Shown: positions 1 through 9,810 of the stretch, one piece after another | How the letters are laid out: each line of letters begins with the position of its first letter | Position numbering within the stretch: position 1 is the stretch's first letter | Origin: CAYFUF01 sp964346245 | Lineage (GTDB): Bacteria; Bacillota; Clostridia; Tissierellales; Peptoniphilaceae | Length of the DNA stretch: 64,000 nucleotides | NCBI GenBank assembly: GCA_964346245.1 | Contig: CAYFUF010000002.1 | Location: forward strand, 21,839 to 85,838 | Direction of reading: 5' to 3' | Translations under genes and position numbers: made by a program | The notes under the pieces: model-generated | Told to the model about the DNA's origin: nothing | Databases searched by the model: none | What the model saw: only the letters and a program-made list of their open reading frames with translations

Positions 1-11
1 CTTCCTCTTCT

Positions 12-44
12 AAAAAGACAAGCGGTCTATGCGCTTGTCTTTTT
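12..44. terminator. Terminator downstream of ptsI
   Basis: Perfect inverted repeat with 12-13 bp arms (AAAAAGACAAGCG / CGCTTGTCTTTTT) and a 7-nt loop. A T-run follows on either strand, so it can work in both directions. It lies just beyond the ptsI stop codon and probably ends the dnaE-pfkA-pyk-ptsI transcript. Confidence 0.85.
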
Positions 45-65
45 GGCTTGTGTGCTTAAGTCAGT

Positions 66-1787
66 TTACTTATTGCTATTCTGGTCGATGAGTCTACAGA
101 TGTCTTCCTGAGACGAGCTGGCTAAAACTCGGTTGGCAAAAGCTTCCGCCTCCGACTTCCTTGCCCGAATCAGTATGCTTTTCACCTTAGCAATCTTAGA
201 GGATGGGCAGGAAAACTCGTCGAGCCCCATGCCTAAGAGCAGGTAGCTGGCATCGGAGTCACCGGCGAAACCTCCGCACATGGCCACCCTCTTGCCGGCA
301 TTCTTGGCCGCGTCGATGACAATCTTAATCGACCGGAGGACCGATGGGTGGTAGGTGTCGTAGAGCTGGTTGATCTTGGAGTTGCCGCGGTCGACAGCCA
401 GCATGTACTGGGTCAAGTCGTTGGTGCCGATGCTGAAGAAATCGCAGTGCTTAATCAGCTCGTTGGCAATGATTACCGAGGAGGGCGTCTCAATCATGAT
501 GCCCACTTCGATGGATGGGTCATAGAAGATTCCCTCTTGGTCCAAGTCAGCCTTGATTTTAGCAATCCGGTCTTGGACGGCTATGATCTCCTCAACGGAG
601 ATGACTAGAGGAATGAGAATCTTGACCTTGCCGTAGGCGGAAGCCCGTAACATTGCCCTAAGCTGGGCATCAAACATCTCTGGATAGTCGAAGCTGATCC
701 GAATTGCCCGCCAACCCAAGAAGGGGTTCTCCTCGTTGGGGATGTCCGCATAGGGCAAGGGCTTGTCTGCCCCAATATCTAACGTTCTTATGGTCAAGGG
801 CTTGCCCTTGAGGTTTTCCACCGCCTTCTTGTACTCGAGGAATTGGTCCTCCTCTGAAGGAAAGTAGGGCGTTTTCATGAAGAGAAATTCCGTGCGGAAG
901 AGGCCTACCCCATCGGCTCCGTTCTCCAGACCCATGCCGATATCCTCTGCCGTATCGATATTACAGTTGACTTCGATATCTACATCATCCTTGGTGACGA
1001 CTCGGACGTCCTTTACCTCTTCTAGACGCAGCTTTTCCTCTTCCAGCTTGTGAATAATGACACTATAGTAATTCAGCTCTTCTTCCGTAGGATTGATGAT
1101 GAGCTTTTCATTTTCTGCATCGAGGATAAGTAGGTCCCCGTCTTTGACGTGCTGGGTGACATTTTTCATGCCGACCAGCGATGGGATGCCTAGCGTTTGG
1201 GCAATGATGGACACGTGGGAAGTCCGACCACCCAGGTCATTTGCAAAGCCCAGTATATGCTTCTTATCCATGTGGGAAGTATCCGATGGGGTGAGCTCGT
1301 CCGAGATAATGATGTAATCCTTGTCCAGGTGAGACAGGGTATCTGGCTCGATGCTCTGGAGGATGTAGAGCAGGTTCATGCCGATGTGGCGGTAGTCCGC
1401 TGCCCGCTCTCGAAGATAGTTATCCTCGATAATATCGATCATGGAAACCATCTCATCGACCGTTTCCTTAACCGCCCACTCCCCATTGATCTTGTAGTTT
1501 TCAATTTTCTTTATGGCTGTCTCCAAAAAGTAAGGATCAATCAATAGCTCAATTTGAACCTTGACTACCTCTCTGACCGTCTGACTCATGGATGTTTCTC
1601 TTGCCAGCTGGTCTCGAAGCTCCTTCTCATAGCGGCCAAAAGCGCTTCTCAGCAAGTCCTTTTCCGTCTCTATCGAGCGGTCTTGGATGCTGGTCTTCGC
1701 CACCTTGGCTTTCTCCTTGATGAAGACTTTTGCAGGACCGATAACCACACCACGTGATGCGACGATCCCCGTAAGAATCTTTGACAT
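66..1787 (-). CDS. ptsI: Phosphoenolpyruvate-protein phosphotransferase (PTS enzyme I)
   Basis: Cytoplasmic enzyme I of the PTS. It autophosphorylates from PEP and passes the phosphate to HPr. The 573-residue length is normal. The N-terminal HPr-binding/phosphohistidine part contains GGRTSH with the phospho-His near residue 191. The C-terminal PEP-binding barrel has the TLDIGADKP segment and the late MCGGFAGD cysteine motif. It is the last gene of a dnaE-pfkA-pyk-ptsI run, with a 44-nt gap after pyk. No ptsH or sugar-specific enzyme II is present here, so its partners must lie elsewhere. Its position next to pyk and pfkA ties sugar uptake to lower glycolysis. Confidence 0.97.
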   Translation of the reverse strand: MSKILTGIVASRGVVIGPAKVFIKEKAKVAKTSIQDRSIETEKDLLRSAFGRYEKELRDQLARETSMSQTVREVVKVQIELLIDPYFLETAIKKIENYKINGEWAVKETVDEMVSMIDIIEDNYLRERAADYRHIGMNLLYILQSIEPDTLSHLDKDYIIISDELTPSDTSHMDKKHILGFANDLGGRTSHVSIIAQTLGIPSLVGMKNVTQHVKDGDLLILDAENEKLIINPTEEELNYYSVIIHKLEEEKLRLEEVKDVRVVTKDDVDIEVNCNIDTAEDIGMGLENGADGVGLFRTEFLFMKTPYFPSEEDQFLEYKKAVENLKGKPLTIRTLDIGADKPLPYADIPNEENPFLGWRAIRISFDYPEMFDAQLRAMLRASAYGKVKILIPLVISVEEIIAVQDRIAKIKADLDQEGIFYDPSIEVGIMIETPSSVIIANELIKHCDFFSIGTNDLTQYMLAVDRGNSKINQLYDTYHPSVLRSIKIVIDAAKNAGKRVAMCGGFAGDSDASYLLLGMGLDEFSCPSSKIAKVKSILIRARKSEAEAFANRVLASSSQEDICRLIDQNSNK

Positions 1788-1831
1788 AAATGTCCCTTCT
1801 AAGATGGTGAAACGTGAACGCGTTCACTTTC

Positions 1832-3586
1832 TTATATGACCTGGGCCTCTCCTGCATAGACGAGACCGGTTGACGTATCCATAGTCAGGATGTCTCCGTC
1901 ACTGATCAGGCTGGTTGCTCCTTCAGCACCGATGATGGTTGGCTTGCCAAAGTGGAGGCCAACGATCGCCGCATGGGAGGTCAGACCGCCCTCTTCGACG
2001 ATGATGCCGGAAGACTTCTCAATGAAGGAAATCAGATCGGCACCGGTGTAGGAGGCGACGATGATATCACCCTCTTCAAAGCGTTCTTCCAGCTCAGCGG
2101 CAGTTGAGCCCACGCAAGCCTTAGCGGTTGCGGAACCCTTGCCAACGCCCATGCCTGACACCAAGATATCGCCAATGGTGTGAACCTTGATCAGGTTGGT
2201 GGCTTGTCCCCGACCTACAGGGATGCCTGCGGTTAAGACGATTTGGTCGCCCTCGGTGACAATTTCCGTCTTCAAAGCGGCAAAGATAGACCGTTCAATC
2301 AGCTCATCCGTGTGGTCCGCATCGTTGGATAAGGCGGGGAAAACACCCCAGCACATGGACAACTTGCGGGCAACGCTAGCGGATGGTGTCGCTGCGATAA
2401 TTGGCGTATGTGGACGGTAGCGGGAAACTTGGCGGGCTGTGAAGCCTGACTGAGTCGATGTGACGATTGCCGCCGCCTTGATGCTCTTGGCAATCCGGCA
2501 GGCTGAATCGGCGATGGACTCTGCGGTGTTGACCATGGGCCAATCGCCCCGTTTAGCCAAAGTCTCTGCAAAATCTTGGGAGGCTTCAGTCACTTCTGCG
2601 ATGGACCTCATCTGCCTGACCGACTCCACAGGATACTTACCTGCGGCAGTCTCGCCGGAAAGCATGACCGCATCGGACCCATCCAAGATGGCGTTAGCTA
2701 CATCGTTGACTTCCGCTCTTGTGGGCCTTGGGTTTCTCTGCATGGAATCCAACATCTGGGTGGCCGTGATAACCGGCTTGCCCATTTCGTTGGCCATCCG
2801 AATCATGTTTTTCTGAACAATGGGCACTTCCTGGGTTGGAATCTCAACGCCCAGGTCGCCGCGGGCAACCATGACGCCGTCAGAGACTTCTAGAATCTCC
2901 CGCAGGTTTCTTACGCCCTGCTCACTCTCTATCTTGGAGTAGATATGAATATCTTCTCCGCCGTTTTCTTCCAGTATCTTGCGAATCTCCAAAACATCCG
3001 CCTTACTCCTGATGAAGGAGGCGAAGATGAAGTCAATCTCATGCTTGATGCCGAAGAGGATATCGCTTCTATCCCCTTCCGTAATGGCTGGCAGCTTGAC
3101 GTCGGTGGAGGGGAGGTTGACGCCCTTGCGGTTGGAGATTTCACCATAGTTTTGGGCAATCGCATGAATCTCGGTCCCATCGATGGATTCGACGACAAAC
3201 TCGACTAAGCCGTCATCGATCAGGATGCGGGAGCCTGGGCTGACATCGCCTGGCAAACCTGCATAGGAAATGCTGACGATATCCTTAGTCCCCTCCACAT
3301 CCCTGGTGGTAAAGGTTATGTGGTCGCCTCGTTCGATGGCAATCCGCTCATCGATGAAGGTGCCTAAGCGGATCTCTGGACCCTTTGTATCGAGGGCAAT
3401 ACCGATAGGCACATTGGTCTTTGCCCGAACCTTCTTAATGGTATTAATCTTGGCTTCATGTTCCTCATGAGAACCGTGAGAAAAGTTAAGGCGGGCAACA
3501 TTCATCCCTTCGTGAACTAGATTTTCTAGGACCATCTCCGACTCAGAAGCCGGACCGATAGTACAAACGATCTTTGTTTTCTTCAT
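1832..3586 (-). CDS. pyk: Pyruvate kinase with C-terminal PEP-utilizing domain
   Basis: Converts PEP and ADP to pyruvate and ATP. I chose the ATG giving MKKTKIVCTIGPAS (584 aa); the longer frame only adds residues that overlap pfkA. The barrel carries the LDTKGPEIR and MVARGDLGVEIP motifs, and the MLSGETAAG segment near the active site. The last ~110 residues form the extra PEP-utilizer mobile domain (GGLTSHAAIVG) typical of Bacillus-type pyruvate kinases, matching the usual ~585 aa. It follows pfkA with a 10-nt gap, the common Bacillota arrangement, so the two are almost certainly cotranscribed. Confidence 0.97.
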   Translation of the reverse strand: MKKTKIVCTIGPASESEMVLENLVHEGMNVARLNFSHGSHEEHEAKINTIKKVRAKTNVPIGIALDTKGPEIRLGTFIDERIAIERGDHITFTTRDVEGTKDIVSISYAGLPGDVSPGSRILIDDGLVEFVVESIDGTEIHAIAQNYGEISNRKGVNLPSTDVKLPAITEGDRSDILFGIKHEIDFIFASFIRSKADVLEIRKILEENGGEDIHIYSKIESEQGVRNLREILEVSDGVMVARGDLGVEIPTQEVPIVQKNMIRMANEMGKPVITATQMLDSMQRNPRPTRAEVNDVANAILDGSDAVMLSGETAAGKYPVESVRQMRSIAEVTEASQDFAETLAKRGDWPMVNTAESIADSACRIAKSIKAAAIVTSTQSGFTARQVSRYRPHTPIIAATPSASVARKLSMCWGVFPALSNDADHTDELIERSIFAALKTEIVTEGDQIVLTAGIPVGRGQATNLIKVHTIGDILVSGMGVGKGSATAKACVGSTAAELEERFEEGDIIVASYTGADLISFIEKSSGIIVEEGGLTSHAAIVGLHFGKPTIIGAEGATSLISDGDILTMDTSTGLVYAGEAQVI

Positions 3587-3596
3587 TGCTACCTCC

Positions 3597-4556
3597 CTAA
3601 CTGGATAAGACTTTCGCCATCTCGTATAGCTCTTCATCTAAGACGTGCTTGACATTGACTGCCTCAGCAATGGGCATGGTAAAGAGCTGGCTGCCCTTGA
3701 CCCCAATAGCTACCGAGGATGTGCCCTTGTCCAAGAGTTCTACTGCCTTGTAACCCATTTCACAGCCTAATCTAGCATCGGTCATGCTGGGGCTGCCACC
3801 CCTCTGGACGTGACCCAAAATCGTAATCCTGGTGTCAACACCAGTCAAGCGCTGGATATCTTCCTTCATCTGGTAAGGCTCGCCAACGCCCTCAGCGATG
3901 ACGATGATGTGGTGCCTCTTGCCCCTCTTGCGGCCTCGCTCGATGCGCTCGACGACTTCGTCGATGGAATACTCGTGCTCGGGAATGATGATGCTCTCCG
4001 CGCCACCGGCAATACCGGCATAAAGAGCAATATCTCCACAGCTGCGGCCCATGACCTCAATCAGGTTAGCCCGGCCGTGGGAGCTGGAGGTATCTCTCAG
4101 CTTGCCGATGGATTCGATAACCGTCTCCACGGCGGTATGGAAGCCGATGGTGTAGTCGGTGTAACCCATGTCGTTATCGATGGTGCAGGGGATGCAAACC
4201 GTGTTAATGCCCAGCTTTGCTAGGGCGGCAGCCCCCATCATGGACCCGTCTCCGCCCATGACAACCAAGCTGTTAATACCAAACTGTCTCAAGATGCGGA
4301 CGGCTTTTTCCTGTCCTTCCGCTGTTCTAAATTCTTCACTGCGGGCCGAACCGAGCATGGTTCCACCCTTTTGTATAATATCTGCGACACTGGAGACATT
4401 CATCTCGTAAATGTCGCCGGCCATCAATCCATCGTAACCGAAACGGATTCCTTTGACCCGCATGCCCTTGTCGAAGGCTGTTCGAGCGATTGCCCGAATG
4501 GTTGCATTCATTCCGGGTGCGTCTCCACCTGAAGTTAGGATTCCTATTGTTGTCAT
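3597..4556 (-). CDS. pfkA: ATP-dependent 6-phosphofructokinase
   Basis: Phosphorylates fructose 6-phosphate to fructose 1,6-bisphosphate. The start at MTTIGILTSGGDAPGMNA gives 319 residues, the standard bacterial PfkA length, and has an upstream AGGTGCC ribosome site. Visible motifs are the ATP-binding GGDGS segment, the catalytic TIDND motif, the EVMGRSCG substrate loop and ILGHVQRGG. It lies between dnaE and pyk. The gene ends with TAG, which shows TAG is a normal stop in this genome. Confidence 0.97.
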   Translation of the reverse strand: MTTIGILTSGGDAPGMNATIRAIARTAFDKGMRVKGIRFGYDGLMAGDIYEMNVSSVADIIQKGGTMLGSARSEEFRTAEGQEKAVRILRQFGINSLVVMGGDGSMMGAAALAKLGINTVCIPCTIDNDMGYTDYTIGFHTAVETVIESIGKLRDTSSSHGRANLIEVMGRSCGDIALYAGIAGGAESIIIPEHEYSIDEVVERIERGRKRGKRHHIIVIAEGVGEPYQMKEDIQRLTGVDTRITILGHVQRGGSPSMTDARLGCEMGYKAVELLDKGTSSVAIGVKGSQLFTMPIAEAVNVKHVLDEELYEMAKVLSS

Positions 4557-4629
4557 TGGCACCTCCATAAAACTAAAATCCAAGTATAGTATAAGGCAAA
4601 ATCAGTTCATCTTGATAAAAAACTCATCT

Positions 4630-7600
4630 TTATTCTTGCAGGACAACATTAGCTTGTCCAAGGACCCCCTCCATCTCCCGAACTAAGGAAGGCGATGCCT
4701 CTACATTGTAGCGGGCATCCATAGTAACAGATTTTTTCCTATCCCGGAAGTAGATGATGACGGGGACGGCCCCTCGGTGGTCCATCAAGACCTTCTTCAT
4801 CTCTTCATAGGTCTTCTTATCATCGGCATCCATCTGTAGGTAGAGGATCTGGCTGGGGATGGAATCGATATCGGTAATCTGGTTGGCCAACAGCTTAACT
4901 TCCTGGTTGGCATCCACCTGCAAGCTGCCCTCGATCAAAATCGGCTGGTCGATATTGAGAAAGGCCCTTGCCCGCTCATAGGTTGAGGGGAAGACGACTG
5001 CCTCAATCAAACCGAAACTGTCTTCAATTTCAATAAAGCACATCTTCTGATTCTTCTTGGTCAAGAGGTCTCTGCGGTTTCTGATGATTCCGCCCATGGA
5101 CACTCTTTTGCCATCCAAATGCTCGACATTATCCTCTGCAATAATATTCTTCATCGTAAAATTTATCTTCGCCTTAACCCGCTCCTCATAAGGCGAGAAG
5201 GGGTGGTCCGTCAAGTAGATACCCAATACTTCCTTCTCATAGGCGAGAAATTGGGACTTTCGATACTCTTTAATCTGCTTGACTTCCGAACGTTGGGGCT
5301 TGTCGAAAAGATCGAACATGGACGTCTGCCCATCTACATTGTTCCTTCTGGTGTGCTGGACAGAGTCGATGGACATCTCCATATCCACCATGAGCTGGGC
5401 CCGGTGGAGGCCGAAGGAATCCAAGGCTCCTGCCTTAATTAAGGATTCTACCGCCTTGCGGTTGACACTCGCTTTATTGACCGCCAAAATCCGGCGGATG
5501 TAATCGTCTAAGCTGCTGAAGTCGCCGCCCAAGTCCCTTGCCTCTATGGTCGCTTGCACGATGGCCGTTCCCACATTCTTCACTGCCGATAGACCGTAGC
5601 GAATCTTGCTGTCCTCCACGGTAAACTTGCCGAAGCTGCTGTTGACGCTAGGAGGCAAGATTGCTATGCCCATCCTCTTAGCCTCTTGGGAATACAAGGC
5701 AATCTTGGATGATTCCCCCATAACTGAAGACAAGAGGGCTGCGAAGTATTCGCAAGGATAGTAGTACTTGAGGATGGCCGTTTCCATTGCTACATAGGCG
5801 TAGGCAACCGAGTGGGACTTGTTGAAGGCATACTTAGCAAACTCAATCATCTGGTCATAAATCTGGCTGGCTATACTTTCAGGAACCCCGTTAGCGACAC
5901 AGCCTTCGATTTCCCTTTGCCCATTGGGGGCTGTCTTGCCATAGATAAAGTAGGCCCTATTCTCTTCCATGACGGCCATCTTCTTCTTCGACATTGCCCT
6001 TCTCAAATTATCTGCCTCGCCCAGGGAGTAACCAGCTAGCTGCTGGACGATCATCATGACCTGCTCTTGGTAGACGATAACCCCATAAGTATTTCTGAGG
6101 ATAGGCTCCAGCTTGGGATGGAGGTAGCTGACCTCCTCTGGATTATGGCGGTACCTGACATAGGTGGGAATTTGGTCCATAGGGCCCGGGCGGAACAAGG
6201 CATTAGCTGCGACTAGGTCATCGAACTTGCTAGGCTTGAGCTCCCTGAGGAAGCTTCTCATGCCGTTCGACTCAAATTGGAAGATACCGATAGTATCAGC
6301 ATTATGGAAGAGGGTCATTGCCCCAGGGTCGTTGGTGTCAATATCGTCCACATCGATCCGGATGCCGTGATTCTCTTCGATCATATCGATGGCATCCTTG
6401 ATAACGGTCAAGTTCCTCAGGCCCAAGAAGTCCATCTTTAGTAGGCCTAGCTCCTCCAGCTCGTTCATGTTGAACTGGGTGGTTACCTGGTCTCCGCTTC
6501 TGGACAGAGGAACGAGGTGGTCGACTGGCTCTCCTGCGATGAGGACACCAGCCGCATGGGTCGAGGTATGCCGGGGCATGCCCTCCACCTGGCGGGCGAA
6601 GTCAATCAGCCGCTTATTCTCTTCACTGTCTTGGTATATCTGGCGGAAGTCAGCGTCGGTCTCCAACGCGCTATCTAAGGTAATGTTCAGTCGCATGGGC
6701 ACCGCCTTGGCGACCTGGTCTACTTTAGCTAAAGGAATGTCCATGACCCTGCCCACATCCCGTATTGCATTCTTGGCAGCCATCGTTCCAAAGGTCACAA
6801 TTTGTGCCACCTTCTCCTTGCCATATTTGCGGTTCACATAGTCGATGACCTCATCCCTGCGCTCATAGCAAAAGTCGATATCGATATCCGGCATGGATAC
6901 TCGGTCGGGGTTTAGGAAGCGCTCAAACAGCAAGCCGTACTCCAGGGGGTCAATACCCGTGATGCCTAGGGCGTAGGAAACAATCGACCCTGCTGCCGAC
7001 CCTCTGCCCGGCCCTACCGGTATATCGTGCTGCTCTGCAAAGCGGACAAAGTCATACACGATAAGGAAGTAGTCGACATAGCCCATCGACTTGATGACCT
7101 TTATCTCATGGATTGCCCTCTTCTTGGCTTCCTCTAAAGATTCCTCTTCTCCATAACGGTCAATGATGCCCTCCATGACCAGGCGCTCAAAGTAGTCCAC
7201 GTTGGTCTCGTCAGTGGGAATGTCAAAATGTGGTAGGTGGAGCTGGTGAAAAGCAAGCTCCACATTGCAGCGGTCGGCGATCTTCACCGTATTCTCCAAA
7301 GCCTGGGGATAGGTGGAAAAGAGGTCATCCATCTCCTCATAGGATTTCAAGTAGAAGTTATCTGAAGGAAAGCGCATCCTTTCCTCGTCTTGGAGGACCT
7401 TACCAGTCTGTATGCAAAGAAGGATATCATGAGCTTCAGCATCTTCCTGCCTGGTGTAATGAACGTCGTTTGTCGCCACTAGGCCGATGCCCGTCTCCTC
7501 AGCAATCTGGGCGAAGACCTTCTGGACCTTCCGCTCCTCACGAATATCGTGGTCTTGGATCTCCAAAAAGAAGTTGTCTTGCCCAAAAATATCCAGGTAG

Positions 7601-8070
7601 CTTATGGCTGTATCCTTAGCCGTCTGATAGTCGCTATCCATAGCCCGGCGGGCAACCTCGCCTGCTAGACATGCCGACAGGCAAATGAGGCCCTCGCTGT
7701 GGTCGCGCAAAAACGCCTTATCTACTCTGGGTTTATAGTAAAAGCCGTTGACATAACCCTCAGAAACGATCTTCATCAGGTTGTGGTAACCTCTTTCATT
7801 TTCAGCCAAGAGAATAAGGTGATACCTCGTCCTATCATTACGGTCAAAGCGGTTTTCAGCCACATAGATTTCGCTGCCAATAATGGGCTTCAAGCCCCTT
7901 GCCTTAGCCGCCTTATAAAACTGGATGGTAGCAAACATGTTGCCGTGGTCAGTCATGGCAACAGCTTTCATCCCTAGCTCCTGCACTTGGTCCATCAGCC
8001 CTTCAATTCGGCAAAAGCCGTCCAGCAAACTATATTCCGTATGTAAATGTAGGTGAACGAATTGATTCAT
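4630..8070 (-). CDS. dnaE: DNA polymerase III subunit alpha (DnaE type)
   Basis: Replicative polymerase catalytic subunit of the DnaE class. An N-terminal PHP domain begins with HLHLHTEYSLLDG. The palm contains GPGRGSAAGS and the catalytic PDIDIDF acidic triad. A helix-hairpin-helix region follows, then an OB-fold part near the C-terminus. I start at MNQFVHLH (1146 aa), which has a GGGGA site just upstream; an ATG four codons earlier is possible. It is the first gene of the dnaE-pfkA-pyk-ptsI set, with a 73-nt gap before pfkA. Confidence 0.95.
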   Translation of the reverse strand: MNQFVHLHLHTEYSLLDGFCRIEGLMDQVQELGMKAVAMTDHGNMFATIQFYKAAKARGLKPIIGSEIYVAENRFDRNDRTRYHLILLAENERGYHNLMKIVSEGYVNGFYYKPRVDKAFLRDHSEGLICLSACLAGEVARRAMDSDYQTAKDTAISYLDIFGQDNFFLEIQDHDIREERKVQKVFAQIAEETGIGLVATNDVHYTRQEDAEAHDILLCIQTGKVLQDEERMRFPSDNFYLKSYEEMDDLFSTYPQALENTVKIADRCNVELAFHQLHLPHFDIPTDETNVDYFERLVMEGIIDRYGEEESLEEAKKRAIHEIKVIKSMGYVDYFLIVYDFVRFAEQHDIPVGPGRGSAAGSIVSYALGITGIDPLEYGLLFERFLNPDRVSMPDIDIDFCYERRDEVIDYVNRKYGKEKVAQIVTFGTMAAKNAIRDVGRVMDIPLAKVDQVAKAVPMRLNITLDSALETDADFRQIYQDSEENKRLIDFARQVEGMPRHTSTHAAGVLIAGEPVDHLVPLSRSGDQVTTQFNMNELEELGLLKMDFLGLRNLTVIKDAIDMIEENHGIRIDVDDIDTNDPGAMTLFHNADTIGIFQFESNGMRSFLRELKPSKFDDLVAANALFRPGPMDQIPTYVRYRHNPEEVSYLHPKLEPILRNTYGVIVYQEQVMMIVQQLAGYSLGEADNLRRAMSKKKMAVMEENRAYFIYGKTAPNGQREIEGCVANGVPESIASQIYDQMIEFAKYAFNKSHSVAYAYVAMETAILKYYYPCEYFAALLSSVMGESSKIALYSQEAKRMGIAILPPSVNSSFGKFTVEDSKIRYGLSAVKNVGTAIVQATIEARDLGGDFSSLDDYIRRILAVNKASVNRKAVESLIKAGALDSFGLHRAQLMVDMEMSIDSVQHTRRNNVDGQTSMFDLFDKPQRSEVKQIKEYRKSQFLAYEKEVLGIYLTDHPFSPYEERVKAKINFTMKNIIAEDNVEHLDGKRVSMGGIIRNRRDLLTKKNQKMCFIEIEDSFGLIEAVVFPSTYERARAFLNIDQPILIEGSLQVDANQEVKLLANQITDIDSIPSQILYLQMDADDKKTYEEMKKVLMDHRGAVPVIIYFRDRKKSVTMDARYNVEASPSLVREMEGVLGQANVVLQE

Positions 8071-8160
8071 TGCCATCCCCAATCTAAATAACTCATCCCT
8101 TCTATTTTACCATAAGCGGGAGGCCCTAGTCGCCTCTTCACTGTCGCCTTTTCACCAACG

Positions 8161-8188
8161 AAAAAAGGGCCCAGCTTGAGCCAGGCCC
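8161..8188 (-). terminator. Terminator of the malonate-decarboxylase operon
   Basis: On the minus strand a GC-rich hairpin (GGGCC...GGCCC arms, with two wobble pairs, at 8167-8188) is followed directly by six T residues. It lies 30 nt after the stop codon of the OadB-like gene and separates this operon from dnaE. Confidence 0.8.
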
Positions 8189-8217
8189 CGATTTTACGTC
8201 AATACTAAGCATCCCAC

Positions 8218-9381
8218 CTAGGAGAAGAAAAGCAACAACATACCTGCAGCTACAGCCGAACCGATAACGCCAGCGACGTTTGGTACCATAGCGTGCATGA
8301 GCAGGAAAGTAGATGGATTGTATTTTTGTCCTTCCTTCTGGACAACACGAGCAGCCATTGGTACCGCAGAAACGCCTGCTGCACCGATCATTGGGTTAAT
8401 CTTACCCTTGGTCAACTTGTAGAAGACTTTACCGAGTAGGACACCGCAAGCCGTTCCTACCGCAAAGGCAACAACACCAAGGAAAAGAATCTGCAAAGTC
8501 TCCGTTCTGAGGAAGTTCTCTGCTGATGCGGTTGCACCAACCGTCGTTCCCAGGAAGAGGGAAACCATGTACATTAAAGACTTATCCAACATCTCAACTA
8601 GACGAGGAACCAATCCCGTCTCCTTGAGCAAGTTACCTAACATCAGCATACCAATCAAGGAGCCTGCACTTGGCAAGAGCAGGACGACGAAAATCGTAAC
8701 GATAATGGGGAACAAAATCTTCTCCGTCTTGCTGACTGGTCTCAACTGTTGCATCTTGACCTTACGCTCTTCGTTGGTCGTCAACGCTCTGATAATAGGC
8801 GGTTGAATGACCGGAACGAGGGCCATATAGGAGTAAGCCGCTATCGCAATTGCCCCTAAGAGCTCTGGGGCTAATTGGCTGGTTAAGTATAAGGCTGTTG
8901 GGCCGTCCGCACCGCCGATGATACCTATTGAGGCAGCCTCAGGTCCGGTGAAGCCAATGAGGGTAGCACCGATAAAGGTAAAGAAGATACCAATCTGAGC
9001 TGCTGCACCCAACAGTAGGCTGACGGGGTTAGCAATCAAAGGACCAAAATCTGTTCCTGAACCGATACAGAGGAAGATAAGGGGTGGATAGATACCTAAG
9101 GCAACACCCTGATAGAGGTACCAAAGTAGGCCACCATTTGTCGTCTCTGTAGCTGGAGTCATCAAGCCCGCAAGGGGTAGGTTAGCCAGTAATATTCCAA
9201 AGGCAATCGGCGTAAGTAAGTAGGGTTCGAAGCCCTTCACTATCGCCAAATAGAGCAGAATCAAGGAGATGACAATCATGATTAGCTCGCCTGGAACCAT
9301 CACTCCAAAGAGTTCGGTTGTTGGCTGAAACAAGGCGGCGAAGCCTGTGCTCGACCAAAAACCTTGCAAGAATTCTAACAT
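8218..9381 (-). CDS. Na+-translocating decarboxylase beta subunit (OadB/MmdB/MadB family)
   Basis: Membrane subunit that decarboxylates carboxybiotin and couples this to Na+ export. The 387 residues contain many hydrophobic helices and the family's signature IGIIGGADGPTALYLTS, followed by AAYSYMALVP and IQPPIIRALTT. In OadB this region holds the essential aspartate and the Na+ path. It is the last gene of the operon, 9 nt after the biotin carrier. The family alone does not fix the substrate. The MdcA homologue at the head of the operon points to malonyl-CoA rather than oxaloacetate, methylmalonyl-CoA or glutaconyl-CoA. It ends with TAG. Confidence 0.95.
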   Translation of the reverse strand: MLEFLQGFWSSTGFAALFQPTTELFGVMVPGELIMIVISLILLYLAIVKGFEPYLLTPIAFGILLANLPLAGLMTPATETTNGGLLWYLYQGVALGIYPPLIFLCIGSGTDFGPLIANPVSLLLGAAAQIGIFFTFIGATLIGFTGPEAASIGIIGGADGPTALYLTSQLAPELLGAIAIAAYSYMALVPVIQPPIIRALTTNEERKVKMQQLRPVSKTEKILFPIIVTIFVVLLLPSAGSLIGMLMLGNLLKETGLVPRLVEMLDKSLMYMVSLFLGTTVGATASAENFLRTETLQILFLGVVAFAVGTACGVLLGKVFYKLTKGKINPMIGAAGVSAVPMAARVVQKEGQKYNPSTFLLMHAMVPNVAGVIGSAVAAGMLLLFFS

Positions 9382-9390
9382 GTTATCCTC

Positions 9391-9798
9391 CTATTTTAGT
9401 ACGACTAAAAGATCATCAGAGGACACTGAATCTCCCTTATTTACATGAACAGATACGACAACGCCATCACGTGGAGCAACGACTTCATTCTCCATCTTCA
9501 TCGCTTCGATAATGACAAGGTTATCGCCAGCTTTTACGTTTTGGCCAGCGGAAACCCTGACATCGAGAATGCTGCCTTGAAGAGGTGCTAACACTTGCTC
9601 CTCACCTGCTTGTGCTTCGGGCGCTGCCTTGGCTGCAGGTGCTGGAGCTGCTGCTGCTGGAGCTGGTGCCGCTGGAGCTGGTGCCGCCTTAGGAGCTGGT
9701 GTGCTAGCTTGTGGGGCAGACGCAGTAGAACCCAATTCCTCTACTTCAACAATATAATCTTGACCATCTAAATTGATACGGTAATTTTTAATACTCAT
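9391..9798 (-). CDS. Biotin carboxyl carrier subunit of Na+-pump decarboxylase
   Basis: Small (135 aa) biotinyl carrier that shuttles CO2 from the carboxyltransferase to the membrane decarboxylase. A short N-terminal segment is joined by a low-complexity Ala/Pro linker (roughly residues 25-65) to a C-terminal biotinyl domain. That domain holds the invariant EAMKMEN motif, whose Lys is biotinylated. This layout matches the gamma carriers of methylmalonyl-CoA and glutaconyl-CoA decarboxylases. Biotin attachment needs a ligase encoded elsewhere. Confidence 0.95.
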   Translation of the reverse strand: MSIKNYRINLDGQDYIVEVEELGSTASAPQASTPAPKAAPAPAAPAPAAAAPAPAAKAAPEAQAGEEQVLAPLQGSILDVRVSAGQNVKAGDNLVIIEAMKMENEVVAPRDGVVVSVHVNKGDSVSSDDLLVVLK

Positions 9799-9810
9799 GT
9801 TAACTCCTCC

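Noticed and set aside
6389..6841. Long open frame on the plus strand opposite dnaE, and similar antisense frames throughout
   Set aside because: They mirror the codon pattern of the gene on the other strand, lack ribosome sites and show no recognisable protein family.
9600..9720. Repeat array or CRISPR-like sequence
   Set aside because: The repetition encodes the Ala/Pro linker of the biotin carrier and has no spacer structure.
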